This document shows positions 25,282 through 34,800 of a stretch of DNA of 41,653 bases, piece after piece (the first letter of the stretch is position 1; every line of letters begins with the position of its first letter). The stretch lies in assembly GCA_027459465.1 (NCBI GenBank), contig DAIDIH010000250.1, positions 1 through 41,653 on the forward strand. Reading direction: 5' to 3'. The DNA is from Bryobacterales bacterium. Lineage in GTDB: Bacteria > Acidobacteriota > Terriglobia > Bryobacterales > Bryobacteraceae. The notes under the pieces are model-generated. The model searched no databases. It was not told where the DNA came from and was given only the letters and a program-made list of their open reading frames with translations. The position numbers were made by a program, and so were the translations under genes.

Positions 25282-26658
25282 CTAGTCTTCGGGTGGGATT
25301 TCGAAATCGAGAGTTTTGCGGAAGCCTTGGGTTTTCCAGAACCCGTAGACCATGCCGATGGCGAGCCAGATGCCGCCGAGGATGTGGGCGCGGCGGTCGA
25401 GGTTGATCCAGAGCGCGGCGCAGAAGACGAAGCCGAGGAGCGGGGGCACGAGGTGGGTGAGGCGGCGGTCGCGACCGCGGTACCAATAATGCAGAAAAGA
25501 GGAAAAATTCACGCCGGCGAAGCCGATCAGGGCGCCGAAATTGAGTAATTGGGCGCCGTCTTCGTAAGAGATGAGAAACGAGCCGAGGAGGGCGAGCGCG
25601 CCGACGAGCATCACGTTGTTGGCGGGCACGCCGGAGCTGGCACTGACTTTGCCGAAGAAGCCCTCGGGGAGCGAGCCGCTGCGGCCCATGCCGTAGAGCA
25701 GGCGGGCGCCGGCCAACTGGGCGCCGGAACCGGAGCCGAAGTTAGCGAGCAGGAGGGTGAAGCTCATGGCGATGGCGAGCGTGCTGCCGCCGACGACGCG
25801 GGCGACGTCGGTGTAGGCGGTCTCAACGACCTGGAACGGCTTGCCGACGGGCCAGACGAGTTGCGCGGCGTAGACCTCGATGGCGGAGAGGATGCCGATA
25901 ATGAGGCAGGTCAGAACCATCGCATAGAGGATGTTGCGGCGGGGATTCTTGGTTTCTTCCGAGAGGGTGGAGAGGCCGTCGAAGCCGATGTAAGTCAGCA
26001 CGGCGATGGAAGCACCGCCGCCGATGCGGGCCCAGGAGAAGTAGCGCGGATCATAGAAGGGGCGGATGAAGGTGGAGGCGGAGAGGGAGGGGAGAGCTGA
26101 GACCCAATGCGCGGTGCAGGCGAGCATGGCGAGAATGACGACGCCCATGGCGAGGGCCATGATGGCGTTGATGCGGGCGGTGGTGCGCACTTTGCGGAGA
26201 TTGGCCCAAGTGAAGATGAGCGTGAAGAAGATGGCCCAAACGGCGTAGGGGATGCTCGGGATGAGGTGGACCTGGGCTTCGCGGCTGCCCCAGATGACGC
26301 AGATGAGCGGGTTCAACAGGTAGTCCATCAACATGCTCCAGCCGGTGGCGAAGCCGAGCGCGGGGTGGATTTCCTGCGCGACGTAGGAATAGGCGGAGCC
26401 GGCGCTGGGATAGACGCGCGCCATGCGGCCGTAGCTGACGGCGGTGAACAGCATGGCCACCATCGCCATGAGCACGGTGGTGACAACGTGGCCCATGCCG
26501 GTTTCGAAGAACACGCCGAAGAGAGGCATCGGCGCGGTGGGCTGAACCATGATGATGCCGATGAGGACGAGTTCCAGCAGCCCGAGCGAGCGGATCAGAT
26601 GGGTCTTCGGAGCAGCGGGTGTGGAGGTTGAATCGGGCAATTGGGAATTATAGCCCAT
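25282..26658 (-). CDS. APC superfamily amino acid permease
   Basis: 458 residues from the ATG at 26658 (MGYNSQL), which has GGAG eleven bases upstream; the open frame runs 38 residues further upstream but those starts lack ribosome sites. About 12 hydrophobic helices follow the APC pattern: LGLLELVLIGIIMVQPTAPM for helix 1, YPSAGSAYSYVAQEIHPALG with the helix 3 substrate region, IAVLTYIGFDGLSTLSEETK for helix 6 and the E-E/T-K-N loop, and LLYGMGRSGSLPEGFFGKVS. It moves amino acids or related amines across the inner membrane, probably by ion symport or exchange; substrate unknown. It is divergent from the UPF0104-type gene with about 40 bases between the starts. Confidence 0.9.
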   Translation of the reverse strand: MGYNSQLPDSTSTPAAPKTHLIRSLGLLELVLIGIIMVQPTAPMPLFGVFFETGMGHVVTTVLMAMVAMLFTAVSYGRMARVYPSAGSAYSYVAQEIHPALGFATGWSMLMDYLLNPLICVIWGSREAQVHLIPSIPYAVWAIFFTLIFTWANLRKVRTTARINAIMALAMGVVILAMLACTAHWVSALPSLSASTFIRPFYDPRYFSWARIGGGASIAVLTYIGFDGLSTLSEETKNPRRNILYAMVLTCLIIGILSAIEVYAAQLVWPVGKPFQVVETAYTDVARVVGGSTLAIAMSFTLLLANFGSGSGAQLAGARLLYGMGRSGSLPEGFFGKVSASSGVPANNVMLVGALALLGSFLISYEDGAQLLNFGALIGFAGVNFSSFLHYWYRGRDRRLTHLVPPLLGFVFCAALWINLDRRAHILGGIWLAIGMVYGFWKTQGFRKTLDFEIPPED

Positions 26659-26698
26659 ACATGGGGCGACTCCACCCTCGCGTAGCATATGATTAGAC

Positions 26699-27748
26699 TT
26701 GGACACGGCGAAGTCATCGGCCGGAAGGGGCGGCAGACAACGTCTCTCGCGGAAACTCGCAATCATCGCCATTAACCTCGCATCGCTGGTGTGTCTGGTG
26801 TGGGTGTTGCGCGGCTCCGGTTTAAGCCAGTTGAACCGTGAGGTGGCGCGCTTACATTGGCCGTGGGTGGCGGTTTCCGCCGTTTCCGGCGTTCTGGTTT
26901 ACCTGTGGCAGGCGTGGCGATGGAGCCTGCTGTTGGCGCCGGTGAAGCCGGTGTCGGTCGGCCACTCCACGCGTGCGATCTTCGTCGGGCTGTTCGCAAA
27001 TGAGTTGCTGCCTCTGCGGGCCGGGGAAATCGTGCGGTGCTTCCTGCAGGGGCGCTGGAGCCAGATTCCGTTGTCGGTGGTGCTTGCGTCGGCGTTGATT
27101 GAGCGGATCTTCGACGGTGTCTGGCTGATGGCCTGCCTGTTTGCGGCTTTTCGGACTGCGCCGCACATGCCGAGGTTCATCGTGGACGGCGCGTATGTGC
27201 TTGCGACAATGATTTTCGTGGTGGCGGGATTCCTGGCGATCGCGATGTACTGGAGGGAGCAGACGCTGGATGCGCTGGTGAAGGCGAAGTGGCTCAGTTG
27301 GGTGCATATTCTGGTTCAGGATCTTCACCTGATCGGGCATTCGCGCTACCTGTACATGGCGTTCCTGGTGAGCATGCCGTACCTGCTGATGCAGGTTTTG
27401 CCGATCTACGCTCTGTTTCAGGCGTACGCGCCGCTTGCCTATCTCGGATGGCTGCCGGCGTTTGTGACGATGGTGATTCTGCGGCTGGGCGCGGTGGTGC
27501 CGCAGGCTCCGGGAAGCCTGGGCGCGTTTAACGCGCTGACAGTCGTGAGCCTGTTGTTGTTCCACGTGCCGCGGGCGCTCGCCAAGCGGTTTTCCATTCT
27601 GTTGTGGGTCGTGGTGACGATTCCGCTGCTCGTGACCGGATTCAGTGCGCTGGCGATCACCGGCATGAAGATGGACGAACTACGCCGTCACGCCGAAACC
27701 GCGGCAGGCAGAATGCCCGACGCCGCTGCGGCGAGCCGTCACCCGTAG
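26699..27748 (+). CDS. UPF0104/lysylphosphatidylglycerol synthase-type transmembrane protein
   Basis: 349 residues with seven to eight hydrophobic helices of the LPG synthase transmembrane (AglD/YbhN) family. Typical motifs: NLASLVCLVWVLRGSGLSQL, WRWSLLLAPVKPVSVGHSTR, IFVGLFANELLPLRAGEIVR (conserved N-x-x-x-P-x-R-x-G-E core), ASALIERIFDGVWL, and GAVVPQAPGSLGAFNALTV (conserved P-G-x-x-G). Members are linked to lipid or polyprenyl-linked substrate flipping or transfer. No soluble synthase domain is attached. The TTG start at 26699 is the first possible start after an in-frame stop; it lacks a ribosome site and may be leaderless, with a possible TATGAT -10 just ahead. The downstream 367 bases are non-coding. 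Confidence 0.82.
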   Translation: MDTAKSSAGRGGRQRLSRKLAIIAINLASLVCLVWVLRGSGLSQLNREVARLHWPWVAVSAVSGVLVYLWQAWRWSLLLAPVKPVSVGHSTRAIFVGLFANELLPLRAGEIVRCFLQGRWSQIPLSVVLASALIERIFDGVWLMACLFAAFRTAPHMPRFIVDGAYVLATMIFVVAGFLAIAMYWREQTLDALVKAKWLSWVHILVQDLHLIGHSRYLYMAFLVSMPYLLMQVLPIYALFQAYAPLAYLGWLPAFVTMVILRLGAVVPQAPGSLGAFNALTVVSLLLFHVPRALAKRFSILLWVVVTIPLLVTGFSALAITGMKMDELRRHAETAAGRMPDAAAASRHP

Positions 27749-28115
27749 GCGTGGCGCCAACGGCCCGGTGAGTCCTTCGGATTGGCCGCGCCGGGCGCCA
27801 TGGGCGCCGATCCCGACGAAACGGAGGCCGACGCCCCGCTGCTGCGAGGCGGAGAGAGATCCTGATCCCCGCACCAGGGAGAAGGCGGGCGTGTCAGGGC
27901 TGCGCGGAAGATTTGAACACGACGCCGGTTTTTGGGCAGACTAACCCAAGGTTGGGTGATAACGCGCATAGTGACCGATGTTAGAGGAGTGTTCCTGACG
28001 TAATTGAATGAAATACGACTCAATGTTCCGGCACATGGGCCAGGGTCGAGGGTTTTCAGTGTGTCTTTAAGACCGCATCATGGCGCCAATCGGAGGGCCC
28101 CGGCCGCCACCGTGA
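27749..28115. other. Intergenic region upstream of the sigma-54 promoter
   Basis: No convincing gene. The first 150 bases are GC-rich and have weak open frames on both strands without ribosome sites. From about 27900 on the sequence is less GC-rich and contains the inverted repeats described at 27932-27957. A region of this length, with an element about 160 bases before a sigma-54 promoter, is what an enhancer-dependent control region would look like. Confidence 0.5.
27944..27957. promoter_or_regulatory. Palindrome, candidate sigma-54 activator binding site
   Basis: ACCCAA-GG-TTGGGT is a 14-base near-perfect palindrome, with a further TTGGG half-site just upstream at 27932-27936. It lies about 160 bases before the -24 element, the usual distance for an enhancer-binding protein that contacts sigma-54 RNA polymerase by looping. 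Assignment is positional inference. Confidence 0.45.
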
Positions 28116-28131
28116 TGGCACATGATTTGCA
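28116..28131 (+). promoter_or_regulatory. Canonical sigma-54 (-24/-12) promoter of the radical SAM/activase operon
   Basis: TGGCAC (28116-28121), five bases, then TTGCA (28127-28131). The GG and GC dinucleotides are separated by ten bases, exactly the -24/-12 spacing of RpoN promoters, and all invariant bases match. The expected start of transcription is about 28141-28143, leaving a leader of some 50 bases before the ATG at 28193. Such promoters need an AAA+ activator and ATP, so the downstream operon is probably conditionally switched on. The activator is not in the window. Confidence 0.8.
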
Positions 28132-28192
28132 ACTCCAGTAATGGAGAGTCACCAAGCCATGGGTGATTGCATCATTTTTGCGGGGAGGAAGT

Positions 28193-29395
28193 ATGACGAC
28201 TCTTTCCACCGCTGCGCAGACGCTTCCTGAACCGGTATTTCCTCAACAACCTCATCTTTTGATCGACCCGCCGGGTTTTGATGAGACGCCGCACATACCA
28301 CCGGTGCACCGCCGGTGGAGCGTACCACATATTTACCGGACGATGCGCGGCTGGATGTTTCCGTATATACGTTCGCGGGTGTTGCCGGGCGACTTTCACC
28401 CGATCATCGCCTATCTTTTTACTGAGTACAAGTGCAATCTGGATTGTCATTACTGTTGGGCGTACGACAACCGCGTGAAGGGGATGACAGAGGAGACCGC
28501 AAGGCGTTCGATAGATTGGCTGCGGGATAACGGCGCCGGCGTGCTGGCGCTTATGGGCGGGGAGCCGCTACTGCGGCCGCAGTTTGTGCACAAGGTTGTG
28601 TATCATGCCGCCAAGAGCGGGATGTTCGTTTATCTTCCGACCAACGGCCGGCTCCTGCGGCCGGAGGTGATCGACCGTTTGGCGGATGCCGGCGTGGCCA
28701 CGGTGAACCTGGCGGTGGACTCCTACGATGTGAAGCCCAGCCTGCCGAAGGCCTTAGTTCCCATCCGGAAGTATTTCGATTATTTAGTAAAGAAACAGTA
28801 CCGCTACGGCTACACGGTGTTTTTCAATATCAACATATGCCGGAATAACCTGGACGATGTCAAGCTGCTGACCGAGATCGCGCGCGACAACGGCATTGCA
28901 ACGGACTACCACGTCAATGAGGCGCCCCTGGTTGCGCCGGATGAGCATTTCAAGCACCTGGAGAACAACGAGACGTACATTCATGAAGAAGACCAGCCGC
29001 GGGTGACCGAGCTGATTGATTGGCTGGTCGAGAAGAACCGGGAAGGTTACAAGATGGTGGACTCGGTGCAGCGGCTCAGCGAGATGAAGAATTTCGTTCA
29101 GGGAAATCACGGCCGCTGGAACTGCCGGGCCGGCCAGAATTCGCTTATCATTCGCGTCGACGGCACGCTGGCGCCGTGTTTCCCGATGTATTCGGCGACA
29201 CATGACTGGGGTTGCGTGGGGAATCCCAAGTTTGAACCGGAACAACTGAGGGGAATGAAAGCATCGTGCGAGTTGAACTGTCTTTCCACCCTGAATCATG
29301 TCCTGGCGCTCTGCTATGACGACGGGCGAGTTATTCGGTATTTCCTCAAGCAGGCCAAGCGGGGATTTCAGGGGGTAAGCGGGAGCGTCGAATGA
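28193..29395 (+). CDS. Radical SAM protein with SPASM-like C-terminal cysteines
   Basis: 400 residues, ATG at 28193 with GGGGAGGA close upstream; an earlier in-frame ATG at 28163 is less likely. The radical SAM site is CNLDCHYC (Cys81, Cys85, Cys88), followed by a glycine-rich SAM loop LALMGGEPLLRPQ and the TNGRLLRPEVIDRLADAG strand, so it should bind a 4Fe-4S cluster and generate a 5'-deoxyadenosyl radical. The C terminus has a SPASM-like set of cysteines: CRAGQNSLIIRVDGTLAPC, then WGCVGNP and SCELNCLS, suggesting one or two extra clusters, as in enzymes that modify peptides or other macromolecular substrates. It is first in the sigma-54 operon; its stop overlaps the LolA-like start by four bases. 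Substrate unknown. Confidence 0.88.
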   Translation: MTTLSTAAQTLPEPVFPQQPHLLIDPPGFDETPHIPPVHRRWSVPHIYRTMRGWMFPYIRSRVLPGDFHPIIAYLFTEYKCNLDCHYCWAYDNRVKGMTEETARRSIDWLRDNGAGVLALMGGEPLLRPQFVHKVVYHAAKSGMFVYLPTNGRLLRPEVIDRLADAGVATVNLAVDSYDVKPSLPKALVPIRKYFDYLVKKQYRYGYTVFFNINICRNNLDDVKLLTEIARDNGIATDYHVNEAPLVAPDEHFKHLENNETYIHEEDQPRVTELIDWLVEKNREGYKMVDSVQRLSEMKNFVQGNHGRWNCRAGQNSLIIRVDGTLAPCFPMYSATHDWGCVGNPKFEPEQLRGMKASCELNCLSTLNHVLALCYDDGRVIRYFLKQAKRGFQGVSGSVE

Positions 29396-30111
29396 GAGCG
29401 ATGGCCGCCGTTGTCTGGGCGGCGGCGATAGGCGAGTGCGTTACATGCGCACAGAGTTTGACTGGACTTACGGCCGGGTACGTGGTTCAGCGAATGATGG
29501 AAATGGATCGGACGCGAGCGGCGTCTTTATCCAGCTACTCGGCCGAGCGCCGCTACATCGCCGACAACCGGCGCTTCTCGAAACACGCTGAAGTGGAAGT
29601 CGCGGAGTGGTTTGCTCCGCCGGACCGCAAAGAGCTGCGAGTGGTTTCGGCGAGTGGGTCGCCGGCCGTGCAACGTCGCGTGATCGACAAACTCATCGAG
29701 GCTGAACTCGATTCGGTCCGAAACGGAAACCGCGAACAGACGCATGTGAACAGTGAAAATTACCGGTTTCGTTTGACAGGCATGGAGACAGTGAATGGGT
29801 ACCGGTGCTACGTCCTGGAGATCACTCCGAGGGTGGAACAGAAGTACCTGATGGTAGGCCGGATCTGGGTGGACGATACGGATTTCGCCATTGTCCGGAT
29901 GGAAGGGCGGCCGGCGAAGAATCCTTCGTTTTGGACCCGGAGCGTTCGCTTTGTCCGCAACTACCAGAAGCACGGTTCGCTCTGGCTGCCGGCGTCCGTG
30001 GAATCGGAGTCGAAGATCCTGATCGCCGGCAAAAGCAGTCTGAAGATCGAGTACTCAAATTACCGGATCGAATCCGAGCCACGTTTGGAATCGGAGTCGG
30101 GCGTGCCGTAA
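29392..30111 (+). CDS. LolA-like exported protein (outer-membrane lipoprotein-sorting type fold)
   Basis: 239 residues beginning with an ATG overlapping the radical SAM stop. The signal peptide ends near VTCAQS. The rest has the half-barrel beta pattern of LolA/LolB-like proteins, with strands SLSSYSAERRYIADN, EVAEWFAPPDRKELRVVSA, YRFRLTGMETVNGYRCYVLE, MVGRIWVDDTDFAIVRMEG and LWLPASVESESKILIAGKSS. Such proteins carry lipid or lipoprotein moieties through the periplasm. No catalytic residues are visible. Its place between a radical SAM gene and two iron-sulfur activase-type genes is unusual; it may sense or carry a product of the system, but that is speculation. Confidence 0.7.
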   Translation: MRAMAAVVWAAAIGECVTCAQSLTGLTAGYVVQRMMEMDRTRAASLSSYSAERRYIADNRRFSKHAEVEVAEWFAPPDRKELRVVSASGSPAVQRRVIDKLIEAELDSVRNGNREQTHVNSENYRFRLTGMETVNGYRCYVLEITPRVEQKYLMVGRIWVDDTDFAIVRMEGRPAKNPSFWTRSVRFVRNYQKHGSLWLPASVESESKILIAGKSSLKIEYSNYRIESEPRLESESGVP

Positions 30112-30122
30112 GTGAGGTTCTG

Positions 30123-31868
30123 ATGCGGTTTGCTTCAACCAAAACCGCGCCGGGCGCCGCGCAAACGGACGAAGCCATACGCCGGCGGCTGGAGGAGGAA
30201 CGGAGGCGACTGCGGCTTGCCGCGGGCCTGGCGGAGATACGCCACTTCCGCCGCCCGCAGGAGCGGCCGTTCGTTGCCGCCGAGCGCGATCACGTGACGA
30301 TCCTCATCGGCGGGCTGACGTGGAAACACGACTCATTGTTCCGTGCGGTATTTCAGGGCAACGGCTACCGGTGCGAGACGCTTCCAAATCCGGACGTCGC
30401 CTCGTTCGAACTCGGCAAGCAGTACGGGAACCACGGCCAGTGTAACCCGGTCCACTTCACGGTTGGGAGCCTGATCCAGTTTCTGCGAGGCCTGGAGCGT
30501 CAGGGGTTAAGCCGGCAGGAGATCATCGACAACTATGTCCTATTTACGGCCGGATCCTGTGGTCCGTGCCGTTTTGGGATGTATGAGGCAGAATACCGGT
30601 ACGCGCTCGAAAACGCCGGATTCGGCGGATTTCGCGTTCTGCTGTTTCAGCAGACCAAGGGGATCTGGGCGGCGAGCGGAGAACCGGGGCTGAAGTTCAC
30701 GGTGAACTTCGGTATGGGAATGCTCAACGCGGTGATGTTGGGCGACGTGATGCAGGACGTGATCTACCAGATCCGGCCGTTCGAGGTAAAGCCCGGCGAG
30801 GCGAACAAGGTTTTCGAAGAAGCGACGAATGGGCTATGCGCCACGCTTCGGGATCGGACTCCCTTTGAGTTCATGCGGGATGGGCCCGGGTGGTTGACGC
30901 GGCTGGCCGCCAATCATCGTGCGGTGCGGAACACGCTGAGTGTGGCGTTTAAGATTCTCGATCATTTGTACGGGAAGGAGTATCTGGAGGCGCTGGAGGC
31001 ATGCCGCGAGACGCTGAATTCGATTGAGGTCGACCGGACGCGAGTGAAACCGGTGGTGAAGATCACGGGTGAGTTTTGGGCGCAGACGACGGAGAGCGAC
31101 GGAAATTTCCGGATGTTCGAGTTCCTCGAGCAAGAAGGCGCGCAGGTGATTGTGGAGCCGATCTCGACGTGGGTGGCTTACATGGTGCACCTGGCGCGAC
31201 TGGACATCGACACCCGCAAGCGGTTGGGGGTCAAGGCGCCGCGCAGGAAGGCGCTGATGCTCGATGTGACGGAGGCGCTATGGGCGCACCTGTATTCCCG
31301 GCTGGCGGCGAGACTCGGAGGGCTTGCGCACCGGTTGGCTCCGCAGGAAGAGTTGGCGCGGCTGGCGCATCCTTTCTACCACCAACTGACGCGGGGCGGC
31401 GAAGGCTACATGGAGGTGGGGAAAAACGTCTACTACAGCGTCAACCGGTTGTGCCATATGGTGCTGGCGCTGAAGCCGTTCGGCTGCATGCCATCGACCC
31501 AGTCCGATGGCGTCCAGTCGGCGGTGACAAGCCGCTTCCCTGAGATGATTTTTCTTCCGATCGAAACATCGGGAGAAGGGGAGGTAAATGCGCATAGCCG
31601 TGTGCAAATGGCCCTGGGGGAGGCAAAAAGCCGGGCGCGGGCGGAGTTCGAAGGGGTGTTGAAGGCGACCGGCAAGCGTCTGGAGGACATTGAAGAGTAC
31701 GTGTCGAGACATCCCGAGTTGCGGCGGCCATTCTACCGGGTGCCGCACCGGAACGGAGTGGCCGGGACAGCGGCGCAGTTTGTCCTCCACGTAAACGATC
31801 TGATCAATCGCGAGCGGCGTTTCCGATGGGCAGTCCGCGGGGCGGCGCCGTACCGGCAACCCGTATGA
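30123..31868 (+). CDS. HgdB-like (2-hydroxyacyl-CoA dehydratase/DUF2229-related) iron-sulfur protein
   Basis: 581 residues from the ATG at 30123 (GAGG six bases upstream; the longer frame runs into the previous gene). It resembles the C-terminal part of the large acyl-CoA dehydratase activase-related proteins and the D-component fold of 2-hydroxyacyl-CoA dehydratases. Conserved cysteine motifs are GNHGQCNPVHFTVGSLIQFL, FTAGSCGPCRFGMYEAEYRY and LKPFGCMPSTQSDGVQS, candidate ligands of a 4Fe-4S or double-cubane 8Fe-9S cluster. It has no export signal, so it is cytoplasmic. Its stop overlaps the next ATG by four bases. Usually these parts are one chain with the activase; here they are split into two genes. 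Its substrate is not known. Confidence 0.8.
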   Translation: MRFASTKTAPGAAQTDEAIRRRLEEERRRLRLAAGLAEIRHFRRPQERPFVAAERDHVTILIGGLTWKHDSLFRAVFQGNGYRCETLPNPDVASFELGKQYGNHGQCNPVHFTVGSLIQFLRGLERQGLSRQEIIDNYVLFTAGSCGPCRFGMYEAEYRYALENAGFGGFRVLLFQQTKGIWAASGEPGLKFTVNFGMGMLNAVMLGDVMQDVIYQIRPFEVKPGEANKVFEEATNGLCATLRDRTPFEFMRDGPGWLTRLAANHRAVRNTLSVAFKILDHLYGKEYLEALEACRETLNSIEVDRTRVKPVVKITGEFWAQTTESDGNFRMFEFLEQEGAQVIVEPISTWVAYMVHLARLDIDTRKRLGVKAPRRKALMLDVTEALWAHLYSRLAARLGGLAHRLAPQEELARLAHPFYHQLTRGGEGYMEVGKNVYYSVNRLCHMVLALKPFGCMPSTQSDGVQSAVTSRFPEMIFLPIETSGEGEVNAHSRVQMALGEAKSRARAEFEGVLKATGKRLEDIEEYVSRHPELRRPFYRVPHRNGVAGTAAQFVLHVNDLINRERRFRWAVRGAAPYRQPV

Positions 31869-34800
31869 ACCGTCACGCCCACGACCGGCGAAACCGCTTC
31901 CTGGCCGGACTCGACGTCGGGTCGACTACGGTGAAGGCTGTGGTAGTGGATGCGGAAACCGACCGCGTGGTGTGGCGCGACTACCGGAGACATGAAACAA
32001 ACCAGGCAGAGATGGTTCTCGATTTTCTGCGCCGGATGGAGGAGGAACTGGGAATCGACTCGACCAATACGCGCATGCTTACGACCGGGTCGGGAGGAGC
32101 ACCGCTGACCGGCTACCTGGGCGCGAAATTCGTCCAGGAAGTGACGGCAGTGTCGCTGGCGGTGGAGAAGTTATATCCGGAAGTGTTCTCGGTAATCGAA
32201 CTCGGAGGGCAGGACGCGAAGATCATCATTTTCAAAGAAGGTGCCGGGAGCGGACGCAAGAAGAAGATTCCGTCCATGAACGATAAGTGCGCGGGCGGCA
32301 CGGGCGCTGTGATCGACAAGATTGCGGCGAAACTGCGTCTCGCACCATCGGAGATGGCCAGCCTGCCTTACCGGGGGGTCAAATTACACAAGGTGGCGGG
32401 AAAGTGCGGGGTGTTCGCCGAGACCGACATCAACGGACTGCAAAAGCAGGGCGCGCCGCCCGAAGAACTGATGGCGTCGCTTTACGATGCAATCGTGCTG
32501 CAGAACCTGACGGTGTTGACGCGGGGACACACCCTGCTGCCGCATGTGCTGCTTCTCGGAGGGCCAAACTCGTTTCTCAGGGGGATGCAGGAAGCCTGGC
32601 AGGCGAACATTCCGAAGATGTGGAGCGAACGGGGTGTTGAAATTCCGGCCGGACGCAGCGCGGAAGAACTCATCCGGGTTCCGGAGGACGCGTTATATTT
32701 TGCCGCGCTGGGCGCCATCGAGTACGGCAGAAACGAGGACGAGTGCGAAGGGTGCTACCGCGGGACGGCGGAGTTAGAAAAATATCTTGCCGAGGGGCGG
32801 CGGCGAGAGAGGATCCAAGCCGGCACACGCGCCCTGGCGGCGTCGCGGGAGGAACTCAAGGAGTTCCTCGGCCGGTACCGGAAGACACCATTTGAGCCGG
32901 CGCGGTTCGAGAGGGGCGCGAACGTGCGGGCCGTCGTCGGCGTGGATGGCGGATCGACGTCAACCAAGGCGGTTCTGCTATCGGAGACCGGAGACGTTCT
33001 GCTAAAGGCGTACCGGCTTTCCAACGGCAACCCAATCGAAGACACGAAGGAAATGTTTGAAACACTTCGGGCCGGCGTTGAAAGCCAGGGCGCGCGGTTG
33101 GAGGTTGTCGGTGTCGGAACGACGGGATACGCCAAGGACATTCTCAAAGAGGTTCTCGACGCCGATGTGGCGCTGGTAGAGACGGTGGCGCATTGCGAAG
33201 CCGCGCTGCGCTTTTTCCCGGACCCGCACGTGATTATCGACGTAGGGGGCCAGGACATCAAGATCATCGTCCTCAAAGACGGCCATGTGAAGGACTTTAA
33301 GCTGAACACGCAGTGCTCAGCCGGAAACGGTTATTTCCTGCAGTCGACGGCGGAGGGATTTGGAATCCGCCTGGAGGATTACGCGCGTGTGGCGTTTGCG
33401 GCGGAGGCGATGCCGGTGTTCGGCTATGGCTGCGCGGTGTTTCTGCAGTCCGACATTGTCGGATTTCAGAGGCAGGGATGGCGGAAAGAAGAGATCCTGG
33501 CCGGTCTCGCGGCGGTGCTGCCGAAAAACGTCTTTCTCTACGTCGCGGGGATTCCGAACCTGGCGTCGCTGGGATCGAGGTTCATTCTGCAGGGCGGCAC
33601 GCAAAACAATCTGGCGGTGGTGAAAGCGGAGGCGGACTTCATCCGTGCGAGCTTCGCCGGCTCCGGAGTCACGCCGGAGATCTTTGTCCACGAGCATTGC
33701 GCGGAATCGGGCGCGATCGGCGCCGCGCTGGAGGCGTTGCGGCTTTGGCGCGAGGGACGGCGGACCTCTTATATCGGGCTCGATGCGGTGCGCCAGATAC
33801 GGTACCGCACGACGCGGAGCGAACAGACGCGCTGCAACTTTTGCAAAAACGCGTGTCTGAGAACTTTCATCGATATCCACACGGGTTCAGAAGAGCGCGA
33901 ACAGCCCGAGTCGAAAGTGCCGCTGCTGGCAGGCGAGCGGCGATTGATCGTCGCCACGTGTGAAAAGGGGGCGGTGGAGAACGTTCAACAGATGCGCGGC
34001 ATTAAGGCCCATCTGGAAGAGATTCAGGCGGCGAATCCGAACTTCGTCGAAATCGCCGGACACGACGTGTTCAGGCCGCCTGTGGTGGAAAGCATCGCCG
34101 ATCCGATCCCCGCGCGGGCATGGACGGAGGCCGGGAGGCGGCGACTGGAGCGCATGAAGAACCGGACAAACCTCCGAGTGGGGATACCACGTGCGCTGAA
34201 CAGCTATATCTATGCGCCTCTGTACAGCGGTTATCTGCAAAGCCTCGGCGTCCGAAGCGAAAATATCATCTACTCGGACCCGACCAGCGACGATCTCTAT
34301 CGCGCCGGGTCGAGCCGTGGGGCGATCGACCCGTGCTTTCCGTCGAAAGTGGCGCTCGCGCACGTTCACAATCTCATCTATGTCAAAGCGGCGCGGCGGC
34401 GGCTGGATGTCATCTTCTTCCCGATGGTGGATGTGCTTGATTCCCCGTTGACCGGCGTCCAGGGGAACAACGCGTGCCCCACGTCCACGGCCTGCCCACG
34501 CTCGGTATGGGCGGCGTTCACCAAGGAGAAGGACGTGTTCGCCGAACAAGGGATTGTTTACCTGGCGCCAATGCTGAACTTCGCGAACAGGGAGTTATTT
34601 GCGGGTCAGATGTTTGAGGCATGGTCGGAGCTTCTTGGATTGTCGGCGGCAGAAAATCAGCGTGCGGTGGAGGCCGGCTACAAAGCGCTCGAAGACTACG
34701 AAGCGCGGCTGAGGAAGCGGGCACGGGAGGCGCTCGATGAGATCGAACGGGGCGACCGGATCGGCATTGTGATGCTCGGCCGGCCGTATCATCACGATGC

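Noticed and set aside
27749..27900. Cobalamin riboswitch because of GGTGAGTCC near the start of the intergenic region
   Set aside because: None of the other conserved boxes (for example the B12 box) is present on either strand.
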